Both the position numbers and the translations under genes were made by a program. Shown here piece after piece: positions 18,508 to 27,580 of a stretch of 64,000 nt of DNA. The DNA lies in assembly GCF_003002825.1 (NCBI RefSeq), contig NZ_PVTE01000011.1, forward strand, positions 1 to 64,000. Direction: 5' to 3'. The notes beneath the pieces are model-generated. The model was not told the DNA's origin. It saw only the letters and a program-made list of their open reading frames with translations, and made no database searches. Position 1 is the first letter of the stretch, and the number at the start of each line of letters is the position of its first letter. The stretch comes from Spirosoma oryzae. Its GTDB lineage: Bacteria; Bacteroidota; Bacteroidia; Cytophagales; Spirosomataceae.

Positions 18508-19776
18508 ATGAAACAACTGCTTATGCTGGCTATTGGCTCGACGCTGCTGCTCACCAGCTGTTCGAAGTCCAGCGACGAATCGACTAATGTATCACCCGTC
18601 CCAACGGTTAACAACGCTGTCTCGGGCGACGTGTCGGGTACCTGGACGAAAGGCAACACCTACAATATTACGGGACACATCCAGGTGCCGGCCAGCCAGT
18701 CGCTGGTCATTCAGGAGGGCGTAAACATCGTCTTCAGCGACTCAACCGTCAAGCCGGAGTTCATCGTCAGAGGCAATCTGTACGTCGTCGGCACATCGGC
18801 GAATCCGGTGAAGTTTACGGTGCCTGATGCCTGGAAAACAAGCACTAACCAGTTTGGGAACCTGTGGGGCGGTATCATTGCGGCACAAACCTGTACCGAA
18901 TTGCTACTCGATAACGCGATCCTCGAATACGGTGGTGCTGTTACGACGGAAAATTCTCCCTCGGTAAAAGCTGGTCTTTACAAAGCCATGGCTGGTAACC
19001 ACGTTCCGGCGGTCAACTATGCGAACATCAACGGTAAACTGGTTATCGTCAACAGCCGATTGAACAACCAGAATGAGGACGGTTTTTACATCGAAGGCGG
19101 TAAGGTAATCATTGCCAATAACAGAATTTACACCACGGGTGTGTCGGGTGGCGACGCGATCAATATCAAATCGGGTGTGCAGGCTGATGTTGCCAATAAC
19201 CTTATTTACAGTCCGAATACCAACGCGCTGAAACTGTCGAACAATGGCGATCGTACCCCACAGGCGTATGTCATCGGGTACAACAATACGATCGTGAATG
19301 CCGGCTGGCGTCGGCCAACGATTAAAGGTGGGTCGATCTGGGTAGAGATGGCCGTACGGGCCGAACTCTATAACAACCTGCTCGCCAATGATCGCTTCGG
19401 TATCAAGCGCGATCCGAAAAATCCGGAAGACAGTCGCTCGAAAGTGAGCAACAACCTGTACTACGGCTATACGCAGGACGGCATTACGGGCTTCACGCCA
19501 AGCACGGAAATTCTGGCCGGTACGAGCGATGTGATGAGCAAAACGGTCGGCGATAACGACCCGAAATTCGTGAACTATCCGCTCAATACGGAGTCAAAAA
19601 ACGCGGCCTTCAATACGGCCTGGGATTTCCGCCTACAGAGTGGATCGCCCGCGATTGGTAAAGGCACGACGAGCTTCACGCCGATGTACGCAACGACCGG
19701 TCTGACCTTCGCTAACGGGTCGACGTATAAATCGCCTGCTCCGTCGACAACCATCGGCGCTTACGGAACGAATTAA
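18508..19776 (+). CDS. Right-handed beta-helix lipoprotein
   Basis: About 422 residues from the ATG at 18508; another ATG at 18487 is possible. The signal peptide ends in a lipobox (LLLTSC). The body is repetitive and rich in N and V (QSLVIQEGVNIVFSD, LVIVNSRLNNQNEDGFYIEGGKVIIANNRIY), as in parallel beta-helix or pectate-lyase-fold proteins. It follows the TonB receptor by about 30 bp and precedes the phytase by about 80 bp. It may be a surface accessory protein holding or presenting substrate. I see no clear catalytic motif. Confidence 0.8.
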   Translation: MKQLLMLAIGSTLLLTSCSKSSDESTNVSPVPTVNNAVSGDVSGTWTKGNTYNITGHIQVPASQSLVIQEGVNIVFSDSTVKPEFIVRGNLYVVGTSANPVKFTVPDAWKTSTNQFGNLWGGIIAAQTCTELLLDNAILEYGGAVTTENSPSVKAGLYKAMAGNHVPAVNYANINGKLVIVNSRLNNQNEDGFYIEGGKVIIANNRIYTTGVSGGDAINIKSGVQADVANNLIYSPNTNALKLSNNGDRTPQAYVIGYNNTIVNAGWRRPTIKGGSIWVEMAVRAELYNNLLANDRFGIKRDPKNPEDSRSKVSNNLYYGYTQDGITGFTPSTEILAGTSDVMSKTVGDNDPKFVNYPLNTESKNAAFNTAWDFRLQSGSPAIGKGTTSFTPMYATTGLTFANGSTYKSPAPSTTIGAYGTN

Positions 19777-19858
19777 GGTTTTCAGTTTTCGGGATACAGT
19801 TTTCAGGCGCGGTTACGACGCAGTGATACAGTGGCAGAACCGAAAACTTTCCATCGCT

Positions 19859-20968
19859 ATGAGAAAAGTATGCATGAGTCTGCTTTGGCTGGGCGCTGTT
19901 GCCTGCCATACGCAGCAAAATACGGTGCGGACAACCCCGGCAGCCGATACTACGGTGGCCAACGCGACAGTCGCGGGCGTTATTCAGCCGGTTGTCGTTA
20001 CGGATTCGGTGCTGCACGATACCGACGACCCGGCCGTTTGGATCAACCCGGCTGACCCTGCCAAAAGCCTGATCGTTGGGACCGACAAAGACAAGGACGG
20101 CGGCCTGTACGTATTCGATCTCAATGGCAAACTACAGGCCGACAAGACCGTTCGTGGGTTGCAACGGCCTAACAATGTCGACATCGAATACGGTCTGCTG
20201 CTGAACGGTAAACCAACCGATATCGCCGTGGCTACCGAGCGACTGACGCACAAACTACGCATCTACTCGCTGCCCGATATGAAACCAGTCGATAAGGGCG
20301 GGGTCGAGGTATTTGTAGGAGAAACCGGTACCGACTACCGCGACCTGATGGGCATTTCGCTGTACCGAAACAAGGCGGGTGTCATCTACGCGATTGTCGG
20401 TCGGAAAACCGGCCCGACAGATGGGAGTTACCTATGGCAATACCGGCTCGATGACGACGGAACCGGTAACGTGAAAGCGACATTTGTCCGGAAGTTCGGT
20501 CAGTACAGTGGGCTGAAAGAGATCGAGTCCATCGCTGTCGACGATCAACTGGGCTACGTGTACTATTCCGACGAGGGGAGGGGCGTGCACCAGTACTACG
20601 CCGACCCGGAGAAAGGTAACCAGGAACTGGCGTTGTTTGCCACAAAAGGATTTACGGAGGACCACGAAGGTATTTCGATCTACAATCTGACGGATAGTAC
20701 CGGCTACATTCTGGTATCCGATCAGGGAGCCAACAAGTTTCACATCTTCACCCGGGAGGGAACGGCGCAGAACCCGTTCGATCACCGGCTGGTGAAGGTC
20801 GTGACGGTCAAAGCGGTACAAAGCGATGGTTCTGAAACGATTTCAGTGCCGCTAAACCGTCAGTTTCAACATGGTCTGTTCATTACCATGAGCGATGACC
20901 GGACGTTTCACCTGTACCGCTGGGAAGACATCATGCCCGTGAAACGCCAGGTCATTACAAACCGGTAA
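19859..20968 (+). CDS. Beta-propeller phytase (3-phytase)
   Basis: About 369 residues from the ATG at 19859; the frame is open to a GTG at 19823. It has a lipoprotein-like signal (GAVACH). The protein carries the beta-propeller phytase marks: DTDDPAVWINPADPAKSLIVGTDKDKDGGLYVFDLNGK, RPNNVDIEYG, ESIAVDDQLGYVYYSDE and FTEDHEGISIY. These enzymes use calcium to release phosphate from phytate outside the inner membrane. It closes the TonB receptor/beta-helix/phytase operon and is followed by a strong terminator. The operon looks dedicated to phytate-phosphate scavenging. Confidence 0.92.
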   Translation: MRKVCMSLLWLGAVACHTQQNTVRTTPAADTTVANATVAGVIQPVVVTDSVLHDTDDPAVWINPADPAKSLIVGTDKDKDGGLYVFDLNGKLQADKTVRGLQRPNNVDIEYGLLLNGKPTDIAVATERLTHKLRIYSLPDMKPVDKGGVEVFVGETGTDYRDLMGISLYRNKAGVIYAIVGRKTGPTDGSYLWQYRLDDDGTGNVKATFVRKFGQYSGLKEIESIAVDDQLGYVYYSDEGRGVHQYYADPEKGNQELALFATKGFTEDHEGISIYNLTDSTGYILVSDQGANKFHIFTREGTAQNPFDHRLVKVVTVKAVQSDGSETISVPLNRQFQHGLFITMSDDRTFHLYRWEDIMPVKRQVITNR

Positions 20969-20982
20969 TACGGCCTGTGCCA

Positions 20983-21018
20983 ACAAAAAAGGTCCTCCGA
21001 GCGGAGGACCTTTTTTGT
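20983..21018. terminator. Bidirectional terminator between phytase and susD genes
   Basis: A 17-bp perfect stem (20983-20999 with 21002-21018) with A6 and T6 tracts at its ends. It serves both convergent operons. Confidence 0.88.
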
Positions 21019-21033
21019 GCTTCATCGGTAAGC

Positions 21034-22482
21034 CTACTGCTTATCCCACCAAACGCGGGTGTACTGATCGTCTTTGCCTTGCCGGGCAACGACAGCCGCG
21101 TAGTTGGTAGCGTTCAGCGTCGTTTCCGTAACCGGGTACGCCAACCGGCGGGGGATGCCCGTACCGCCGTTCAATGTATTCGTGGCAGGAGTTAGCGTAG
21201 GATAGCCCGTCCGGCGCCAGGAGTTCCACGACTCGGTACCCTGGTTGAACTGCGCGATCCAGCGCTGCGTGCCGATCCGCTCAAGCGCGTTCGCCGAGGT
21301 GAACGCTACATCCGACTGAGCAATGTATGTCGTGTAGGCAGCGTCGGTATAGTTTGACCCCAGCCATTGCTGCATCGATGCCTTAATGGCGGCTTCGTAC
21401 AACGACTTGGCGTTACCCGACGTCCAGCCAAGCTGAGCGGCTTCGGCCTGGGCAAACAACACCTGCGCGTAGGTCATGAGGTAGGCCGGAGATGTTTGTG
21501 AGCTGATTGCCGAACCCGCCAGTGACCAATCCTGCGCTTTACCCGGAGCCGGGAACACAGCGTAAGGGGCACCGACATATTCGCCTTTCAGGTTAGGAGC
21601 TGCGAATACGGGCAGACGGGGATCACTGACCTTTTTGAGGTAGTTGACGAACGTATTGCTCAACGCGAAGTCTTTCCGGTTCGAGCGGGTATAGTTCGTA
21701 TACAGCGGGTTCTCGTTGTTAGCATCAGCCAGGAACGTGTACGAAACGTTATCGCTGTTCGACGCCAGAACACCGTCCGCCAGGGCTGCGTTGAACTCGG
21801 TTTTACCCGTTGTCGGATCAACTTTCGACAGGCGCAGGGCTGCCAGCAAACGCAATGAAGCGGCAAACTTCTTCCAGCGGGTAGCGTTGCTGCCCAGGAT
21901 AATGTCGCCCGATGCGGCCTTGCCACCGTCGAACTGCGCGGCTGCGGCTTTCCACTCTTTGAACAGATCGGTGTAGATGCTCTGCTGCGTGTCGAAAGCG
22001 GGTGAGAAGTTGGCACTTCCCTTCAGTGCCTGACTGTAGGGCACATCGCCCCAGCGGTCGGTAATGAACTGGAAGATGTATGCTTTCAGAATCCGGGCAA
22101 TGGCAGCCTGATTGCCGTTAGAGCCGTAAGCTGCTGCCAGACCCCGCGATGATTCGTTGGTATTCTGATCGATGATCTGCTGGAGGTTTACCAGTGGACC
22201 GGCATACAAACCATTGTAGCTGAAATTGATGGTCTTGTAGCGCGAATCCTCGATGTACGTTACGTCCGAAAACTGCTGGACGTAAAGGGCCGGTGTCATG
22301 TTGAAGCTACTGGGGCCAACCTGTGAGTTGATGGCTCCCACGGTGCGTTCAGCACCGGTCAGCAAGCTGGCCGTGTTAGGGCTCAGCGCGCTGTTGGGGT
22401 TTACGTTCATGTCCCCGAAGTCGTTACAGGCTGCCGTTCCAAGAAGCAGACCTGCAAACAGACTGATTGTATATCCTTTCAT
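21034..22482 (-). CDS. SusD/RagB-like lipoprotein, second Sus locus
   Basis: A 482-residue lipoprotein with a lipobox (GTAAC at about residue 19), then DFGDMNVNPNSALSPNTASLLTGAERT, the usual start of SusD-like_2 proteins. FITDRWGDVPYSQALKG, RWKKFAASLRLLAALRLS and LMTYAQVLFAQAEAAQLGW match the other SusD in this window. It is translated 40 bp after its susC partner. No third gene follows, because the phytase terminator is next. Confidence 0.92.
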   Translation of the reverse strand: MKGYTISLFAGLLLGTAACNDFGDMNVNPNSALSPNTASLLTGAERTVGAINSQVGPSSFNMTPALYVQQFSDVTYIEDSRYKTINFSYNGLYAGPLVNLQQIIDQNTNESSRGLAAAYGSNGNQAAIARILKAYIFQFITDRWGDVPYSQALKGSANFSPAFDTQQSIYTDLFKEWKAAAAQFDGGKAASGDIILGSNATRWKKFAASLRLLAALRLSKVDPTTGKTEFNAALADGVLASNSDNVSYTFLADANNENPLYTNYTRSNRKDFALSNTFVNYLKKVSDPRLPVFAAPNLKGEYVGAPYAVFPAPGKAQDWSLAGSAISSQTSPAYLMTYAQVLFAQAEAAQLGWTSGNAKSLYEAAIKASMQQWLGSNYTDAAYTTYIAQSDVAFTSANALERIGTQRWIAQFNQGTESWNSWRRTGYPTLTPATNTLNGGTGIPRRLAYPVTETTLNATNYAAVVARQGKDDQYTRVWWDKQ

Positions 22483-22522
22483 TCGTTAGAATCGTTTAGT
22501 GTTGAGGTGTTTACCAGTTGGC

Positions 22523-25500
22523 TTAGAATCCAAAGCGTACGTTAACACCGAATGAGCGTACAGGCGGCAACTGACCACCTTCATACCACAGCGTTTCCGA
22601 CTCGGAAATATCGATACCACCACCGATCGCACTGTAAATCAACAGGGGGTTACGGGCGATCAGCGAAACGTTGGCCGACTTCACCTTATTGCCAAGCAGG
22701 CGGGTTGGAATGTTGTAGCCAAACGATACCTCACGCAGTTTGATGTATGTTTTGTCGTAGATCCAGCGCTCGTTCAAGGCGAAGAGCCAGTTTTCGTACA
22801 GGTTCTGCGCGTCGACTCGGGTTGTGTTGGGACGGCCATCTTCGGTAACGCCGGACAGCAATACACCACCACCGGTTGCCGGGTCGTTCCGCAATGGGTT
22901 ACCCAGTTCGTTCAGACCAGCGGTTTCGGCACCCAGACCTGAGTAGGCGTTAAACATCTTCGTTGTCGAGAAGAACTTGCCACCGACGACGAAGTCTGTG
23001 TTGACGCGCAGCGACAGATTCTTGTACGTAAACGTGTTCAACCAGCCACCTTTAAATTTCGGCAGCACTGAACCCAGATAGACGTTGTCCTGCTTAATGT
23101 ACAGACCGGCTGTCCCTGCTTTTATATTAGCGTCGGTTGCCGCATAAACCATGTTGTTACCATTTGCATCTTTCATGATGCCCTGACCGTAGAGCGCACC
23201 CCAGTCCTGACCGGCGCGCGCGTTTAGCGTCAGTGTACGCCACTGTGGTCCGTCGATCTGGTAATTGTCTAGACCGTTAGCCAGCGTTACGACCTTCGAT
23301 TGGTTCCGGTCGGCGTTGATGTCGAATTCCCAGGTGAAGCCGTTCGGATTCTTGATCGGGTTGGCGTAGATGTGCAGTTCCAGACCGCTCGTCTGAATCA
23401 GACCCGCGTTGACAACGGCATTGCTATAACCGCTTGTCGAGGCTACTGGCAGGGGGATAATCTGGTTTTTGTTGTCGTTGCGGTAAGCCGTAAATTCTAC
23501 ACCAATCCGGTTGCGGAGGAAGCGCAGATCGATACCACCTTCGTACGACGATGACAGGCCCGGCAGCAGGTTGGCGTTAGGCAGTGTGCCCGGCAGAAAC
23601 GCCGTTGCACTGTTGCCGTATGGAGTGCCGGCTGTGTAAGCCAGTGCCGTCTGATACGGCCCTACGTCTGTACCAGCCTGCGCGTAGCCCGCCCGAACTT
23701 TACCGTACGAAAGAATATTGTTCTTGGGCAGCAGGTCGGTGAAGACCAGGCCAGCCGAGACAGATGGGTACAGGTACGAGTTGTTGCCCTTGGGCAGCGT
23801 GCTCGACCAGTCGTTACGAATCGACGCTTCAACGAAGATGAAGTCGCGGTAGCCAACGCTTACGTTACCGAATACGCTATTGACCTGCCGCTCGAACAGG
23901 AAGTTATTAACGGTTGGCCGGTTGATCGACGCGGCAATGTTATAGAAATTGGGAGCCGACAGACCACCTACCGTCGATTGAAACAAGACGTCTGTACGGT
24001 TGTAGCGGATGTTCCCCCCGGCGTTGGCAACGATCGACAGATCTTTGATATTCTGGTTATAGTTAACCAGTAATTCGTAGTTGTTTTCGCGGCTGTTGGT
24101 ATTCAGCGCCGAGAAACCACCCAGCTTACCTTCGTTCAGCGTACCGATTGCAATACGACCCTGCTGATAGAACGCGTTCTGATCCCGGCGAACCGTTGCG
24201 GTTGCGCGCAGACTTGGCAGGATCTGGTAGGTAAGGCCGATGTCGCCGAAAAGCCTGTCAGACCGGTTCGTATTCGTGTTTTCGTACGCCTGTGTGAACG
24301 GGCTGTCCCAGTACTTCGGTGATGGATCGAGTGGCCCGCCGATATTCCAGCTCCGGAACGTACCATCCGGGTTTTTGTAATTGCGCAGATCTTCGATGCG
24401 AAGCTGCCGCTGGAACCACTGGTTGAACGAACCGATAGTCTGGTTGGTACCATTCAGAATCGTACTGCCGATCGTTACTGGTGCGTTCGTACCGGTCAGA
24501 CCACTGTTCGACGGAGACGTCCCCCCCGACGAGCCGTACCGGTCAGCAGGCTGGTTTTTCGTATTTGTCGACGTGTAGTTGAAATTCAGGTTTGCCGTCA
24601 GGTTCTTGGCAAACGTGATCGAGTTTTTCGCACTCACATAGTCGCGGGATTGCGACGAATTTGGGATAATCCCGTTGTTGATGATGTGCGTGTACGAGAT
24701 GCGGCTCTGGAAGTTATCCGACCCTTTGGCAAAAGCGATGTTCGTGTTATTGCTAATCGGCTTATTAAAGAAATCACGAACGTTGTTTGGCTGTGGCGAG
24801 AAGGGAGTCAGCTGACCAAATTCCGGTCCCTGCTGCCACGAGAAAGCCGAGCGGTGCAACGAACCATCCATGCGGGGACCCCAGCTTTCATCGGCCGAGT
24901 AATCCAGAATCTTCTGACCGTTAAACGAAGACCAGGAAGCCGGGTGAATGCTTGGGTCGTACTGGAAAGTCTCCCAGTCCTGCGAATAACCACCACCATA
25001 TTCGTTCTGGTATTTCGGCAGCAACGCGACCATGTCGAGCGTGGTGCTGTGGTTGATGTCCAGGCGCGTTTCGCCCGCTTTGGCGCGTTTCGTCGTGATA
25101 ACGATAACACCGGCCGAAGCCCGGTTACCATAGAGCGCCGTTGCCGATGGTCCTTTCAGTACCGTCAGGTTGTCAACGTCATCCATGTTTACCTGGCTGA
25201 TGTCGGTCGGCGTACCATCGACAACGTACAGCGGATCACTGCCTGTCAGCGAGTTGATACCCCGTATACGAATGCTGGGGTTACCGAACTTGGCACCCGA
25301 CTGACCCAGTACCTGTACACCCGCCACTTTACCGGCCAGCGCGTTACCTACGTTCTGATCACGGGCGAAGTTCAGTTTGTCGGCTTTCACTTCCTGGGCC
25401 GCGTAGTTCAGTGCTTTTTTGTCACGAGCGATACCAAGTGCCGTTACGACGACTTCGTTCAGCTGAGACGCATCAGCTACCAGACGCACGTCGAGCGATG

Positions 25501-25762
25501 TACGGTTACCGATAGCGATTTCCTGGGTAACAAATCCGATAAAGCTGAAAACAAGCGTTGAGCCTGCGGCTGCGTTGAGCCGATACGTACCGTTGGCATC
25601 GGTCGTCGCACCGCGCGACGTGCCTTTTACGGTGATGTTAACACCGGGTAAAGTTGATCCGTCTTCTGATGAAGTGACTTTACCGCTAACAATCCGCTCC
25701 TGCGCCAGCAGCGGAATAGCGAATAAACACAGTAAGAACTGTGTGAGTAGAAATTTACGCAT
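22523..25762 (-). CDS. SusC/RagA-type TonB-dependent transporter, second locus
   Basis: A 1079-residue protein starting with a signal peptide (MRKFLLTQFLLCLFAIPLLAQ). Then come a regulatory domain (VSGKVTSSEDGSTLPGVNITVKGTSRG), EVVVTALGI, a plug (SIRIRGINSLTGSDPLYVVDG, NLTVLKGPSATALYGNRAS) and a barrel ending VRSFGVNVRFGF. It is a paralogue of the 10038-13289 transporter with a closely similar N-terminal domain but a divergent barrel, so a different substrate is likely. Confidence 0.93.
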   Translation of the reverse strand: MRKFLLTQFLLCLFAIPLLAQERIVSGKVTSSEDGSTLPGVNITVKGTSRGATTDANGTYRLNAAAGSTLVFSFIGFVTQEIAIGNRTSLDVRLVADASQLNEVVVTALGIARDKKALNYAAQEVKADKLNFARDQNVGNALAGKVAGVQVLGQSGAKFGNPSIRIRGINSLTGSDPLYVVDGTPTDISQVNMDDVDNLTVLKGPSATALYGNRASAGVIVITTKRAKAGETRLDINHSTTLDMVALLPKYQNEYGGGYSQDWETFQYDPSIHPASWSSFNGQKILDYSADESWGPRMDGSLHRSAFSWQQGPEFGQLTPFSPQPNNVRDFFNKPISNNTNIAFAKGSDNFQSRISYTHIINNGIIPNSSQSRDYVSAKNSITFAKNLTANLNFNYTSTNTKNQPADRYGSSGGTSPSNSGLTGTNAPVTIGSTILNGTNQTIGSFNQWFQRQLRIEDLRNYKNPDGTFRSWNIGGPLDPSPKYWDSPFTQAYENTNTNRSDRLFGDIGLTYQILPSLRATATVRRDQNAFYQQGRIAIGTLNEGKLGGFSALNTNSRENNYELLVNYNQNIKDLSIVANAGGNIRYNRTDVLFQSTVGGLSAPNFYNIAASINRPTVNNFLFERQVNSVFGNVSVGYRDFIFVEASIRNDWSSTLPKGNNSYLYPSVSAGLVFTDLLPKNNILSYGKVRAGYAQAGTDVGPYQTALAYTAGTPYGNSATAFLPGTLPNANLLPGLSSSYEGGIDLRFLRNRIGVEFTAYRNDNKNQIIPLPVASTSGYSNAVVNAGLIQTSGLELHIYANPIKNPNGFTWEFDINADRNQSKVVTLANGLDNYQIDGPQWRTLTLNARAGQDWGALYGQGIMKDANGNNMVYAATDANIKAGTAGLYIKQDNVYLGSVLPKFKGGWLNTFTYKNLSLRVNTDFVVGGKFFSTTKMFNAYSGLGAETAGLNELGNPLRNDPATGGGVLLSGVTEDGRPNTTRVDAQNLYENWLFALNERWIYDKTYIKLREVSFGYNIPTRLLGNKVKSANVSLIARNPLLIYSAIGGGIDISESETLWYEGGQLPPVRSFGVNVRFGF

Positions 25763-26544
25763 AGTTCGTAGTTTACGTTAAGACCTATAGCCTATAGCTA
25801 CTAGCAGGGGTAAAATTATTAAAAAAACATTAAGCAAATAACATTCGCATAATATAGAATTACGTATCGGTAATGAACTGCCGGCTATCAGCTGCTATAA
25901 ATAATATTCTGTTGTATCGCGATAAAACGTCTGCGAATAGTGTATTCACAACACTATTCGGTGATTATATGAACGGCGTATTTCTACGGTTTTGTGTACG
26001 ATTTGCCTAGTCGCGACTCGGTCGTACGCGAGCGAAAAAGCGGACATAACTAAAAACAAAAAAGCGGCCCGACAACGTCAGCCCGCTTTTCACATTACGC
26101 TTTATCCAACTATTAAAACTGCTATATAAAAGGCTGTCTCGTGTATATAGACAGCCAGATACTATCGATGACCTGAGGGAACTCTACAGGTGAGTTCCAG
26201 ATGCTATGTTGCAAAATAACTGGTTCATAATCAGAATCCGACATACCGTCTAATAAATAATAGATGGGTAAATTATCAAGGTAAATTAACAAAAATTATC
26301 GAATGGTAGCTTGAAAAATATAAATATGATAAAGAGGTAATGAGTATATATACCGAAAATGCACGGTCAGTTAATTGTAAGCCATCACATATGATAAATA
26401 ATTCATAAAAAGCTATGTGTTTTTAATCTATTTATAATGTGAAGGTCACCAGCCACTGCAACCTGTGGTATACTAATGCTTTCAAAGATACAACCAAACC
26501 TTTGACAATACGCGTAGTTAATGTAAGAGCAAACGAACGGAACG
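25763..26544. other. AT-rich gene-free gap with three small hairpins
   Basis: About 780 bp with no supportable gene. Hairpins lie at 26060-26090 (8-bp stem, 15-nt loop), 26132-26156 (8-bp stem) and 26178-26198 (7-bp stem). The part from about 26220 to 26440 is strongly AT-rich. A doubled CTATAGC motif lies near 25790. The susC promoter should be at the left end, but I see no consensus TAnnTTTG box there. Confidence 0.4.
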
Positions 26545-27078
26545 ATGAACAACGAACAGGACGACTTCTCCGAACACGGAGCTCAAATAGATGGTAAGCA
26601 CGAACAGCCACTGGGTACTGATGGTAGCGATCAGGACCGGGCAAACATTGATAACAAGCACCGCGCAAGTGAAGAGAACTCTGCGAACGGACTCGACAGC
26701 GAAACTGTACGGGGCGGTCAGGACGGACGTAACGTTCGCGGCATCGGTAGCACCGATATGGATAGCGAGAACGGGTTGCTTCGCTTCAACGATCAGGATA
26801 ACAGTAAAATGCAGGTGACGGAGGCTGGCGAAGAAAGCGCAACGAGTGGGGCCAGTCGGACCAACACAAGCACGGTTGACGTCACAACGAGCGGTCCTGA
26901 TGACTATGCGTCAGCTGACGAAGTGGGTACACCAGACGCCCAGAAGGAAGCGAAAGAGCGTGCCGACGCCGATGGACAGGGCGACTCAGATAACAAGCAG
27001 CCAACTGGTAACGACGAAGCCGACGAGGAGCAGATCAGTCAAATCGGCACCGACCTCGGTAACCAGCCAACGTACTAA
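26545..27078 (+). CDS. Acidic, intrinsically disordered hydrophilic protein
   Basis: A 177-residue protein almost free of hydrophobic runs. It is rich in D, E, G, N, Q, S and T, has no cysteine, and shows no signal peptide or membrane segment. Glycine- and charge-rich low-complexity composition of this kind is seen in hydrophilins and stress-protective proteins, but no family is recognisable. A GC-normal coding sequence and a similarly composed neighbour 40 bp downstream argue that it is real. An AACCTTTG element near 26494 may be its promoter -7 box. Confidence 0.6.
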   Translation: MNNEQDDFSEHGAQIDGKHEQPLGTDGSDQDRANIDNKHRASEENSANGLDSETVRGGQDGRNVRGIGSTDMDSENGLLRFNDQDNSKMQVTEAGEESATSGASRTNTSTVDVTTSGPDDYASADEVGTPDAQKEAKERADADGQGDSDNKQPTGNDEADEEQISQIGTDLGNQPTY

Positions 27079-27118
27079 GACAATACAGTAACCAACATAG
27101 CCAAAACCGAACAAGACC

Positions 27119-27469
27119 ATGAGCGTTAGCAGCAACAGCCGGAAAGAAAGCACTGAGTCGTATGCGGCTCAACAGATGCACAGCACAATGGGCATCGCGC
27201 CAGAATTGGCCCAGTTAAACGACAAGAATCTCGATAACGAATTGCCATCACGTGTGGCAGACAGCCGCGACGTAGACGTACCGGGCGACTACGAGCAGGC
27301 CGTAGCGTTGGCCGCTGAAGGCGACGATGCACAGGCGAATGGCGAAGACGTAAGCGTAGTTGATTCGAGCGATTCGATGGGGCATAAAATCAACCAGGTC
27401 GATACGGAAAAAGGGGCTATCCCGGCGCAGCAGGCTGACCAGCCCGACCGGACGCTTGGTAATTCGTAG
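27119..27469 (+). CDS. Small disordered hydrophilic protein, partner of the preceding gene
   Basis: A 116-residue acidic protein with no cysteine, aromatic-poor and predicted disordered by composition (SVSSNSRKESTESYAAQQMHS at the start, DSSDSMGHKINQVDTEKG later). One short amphipathic stretch (YEQAVALAAEGDDA) could form a helix. It follows the 26545 gene by 40 bp and ends at a strong terminator, so the two form an operon. The function is unknown; a desiccation or osmotic-stress role is a guess from composition. Confidence 0.6.
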   Translation: MSVSSNSRKESTESYAAQQMHSTMGIAPELAQLNDKNLDNELPSRVADSRDVDVPGDYEQAVALAAEGDDAQANGEDVSVVDSSDSMGHKINQVDTEKGAIPAQQADQPDRTLGNS

Positions 27470-27483
27470 AGGTATCGAGTATA

Positions 27484-27524
27484 CCAACAGAAACGGCAAG
27501 CCATCGGCTTGCCGTTTCTGTTGG
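27484..27524. terminator. Terminator after the disordered-protein operon
   Basis: A perfect 19-bp inverted repeat (27484-27502 with 27506-27524). It lies just after the 27469 stop and also faces the convergent dehydrogenase-like gene. Confidence 0.8.
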
Positions 27525-27580
27525 TAGTCGCTTTAGTTGCGTAAGCCGTATCGTCTGGACAAGTCAAACGGAGGCAGCAC

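Noticed and set aside
24650-25561. A 303-codon open frame on the plus strand
   Set aside because: It lies fully antisense to the plug region of a clear susC gene and has no recognisable domain. Its length reflects codon bias of the real gene.
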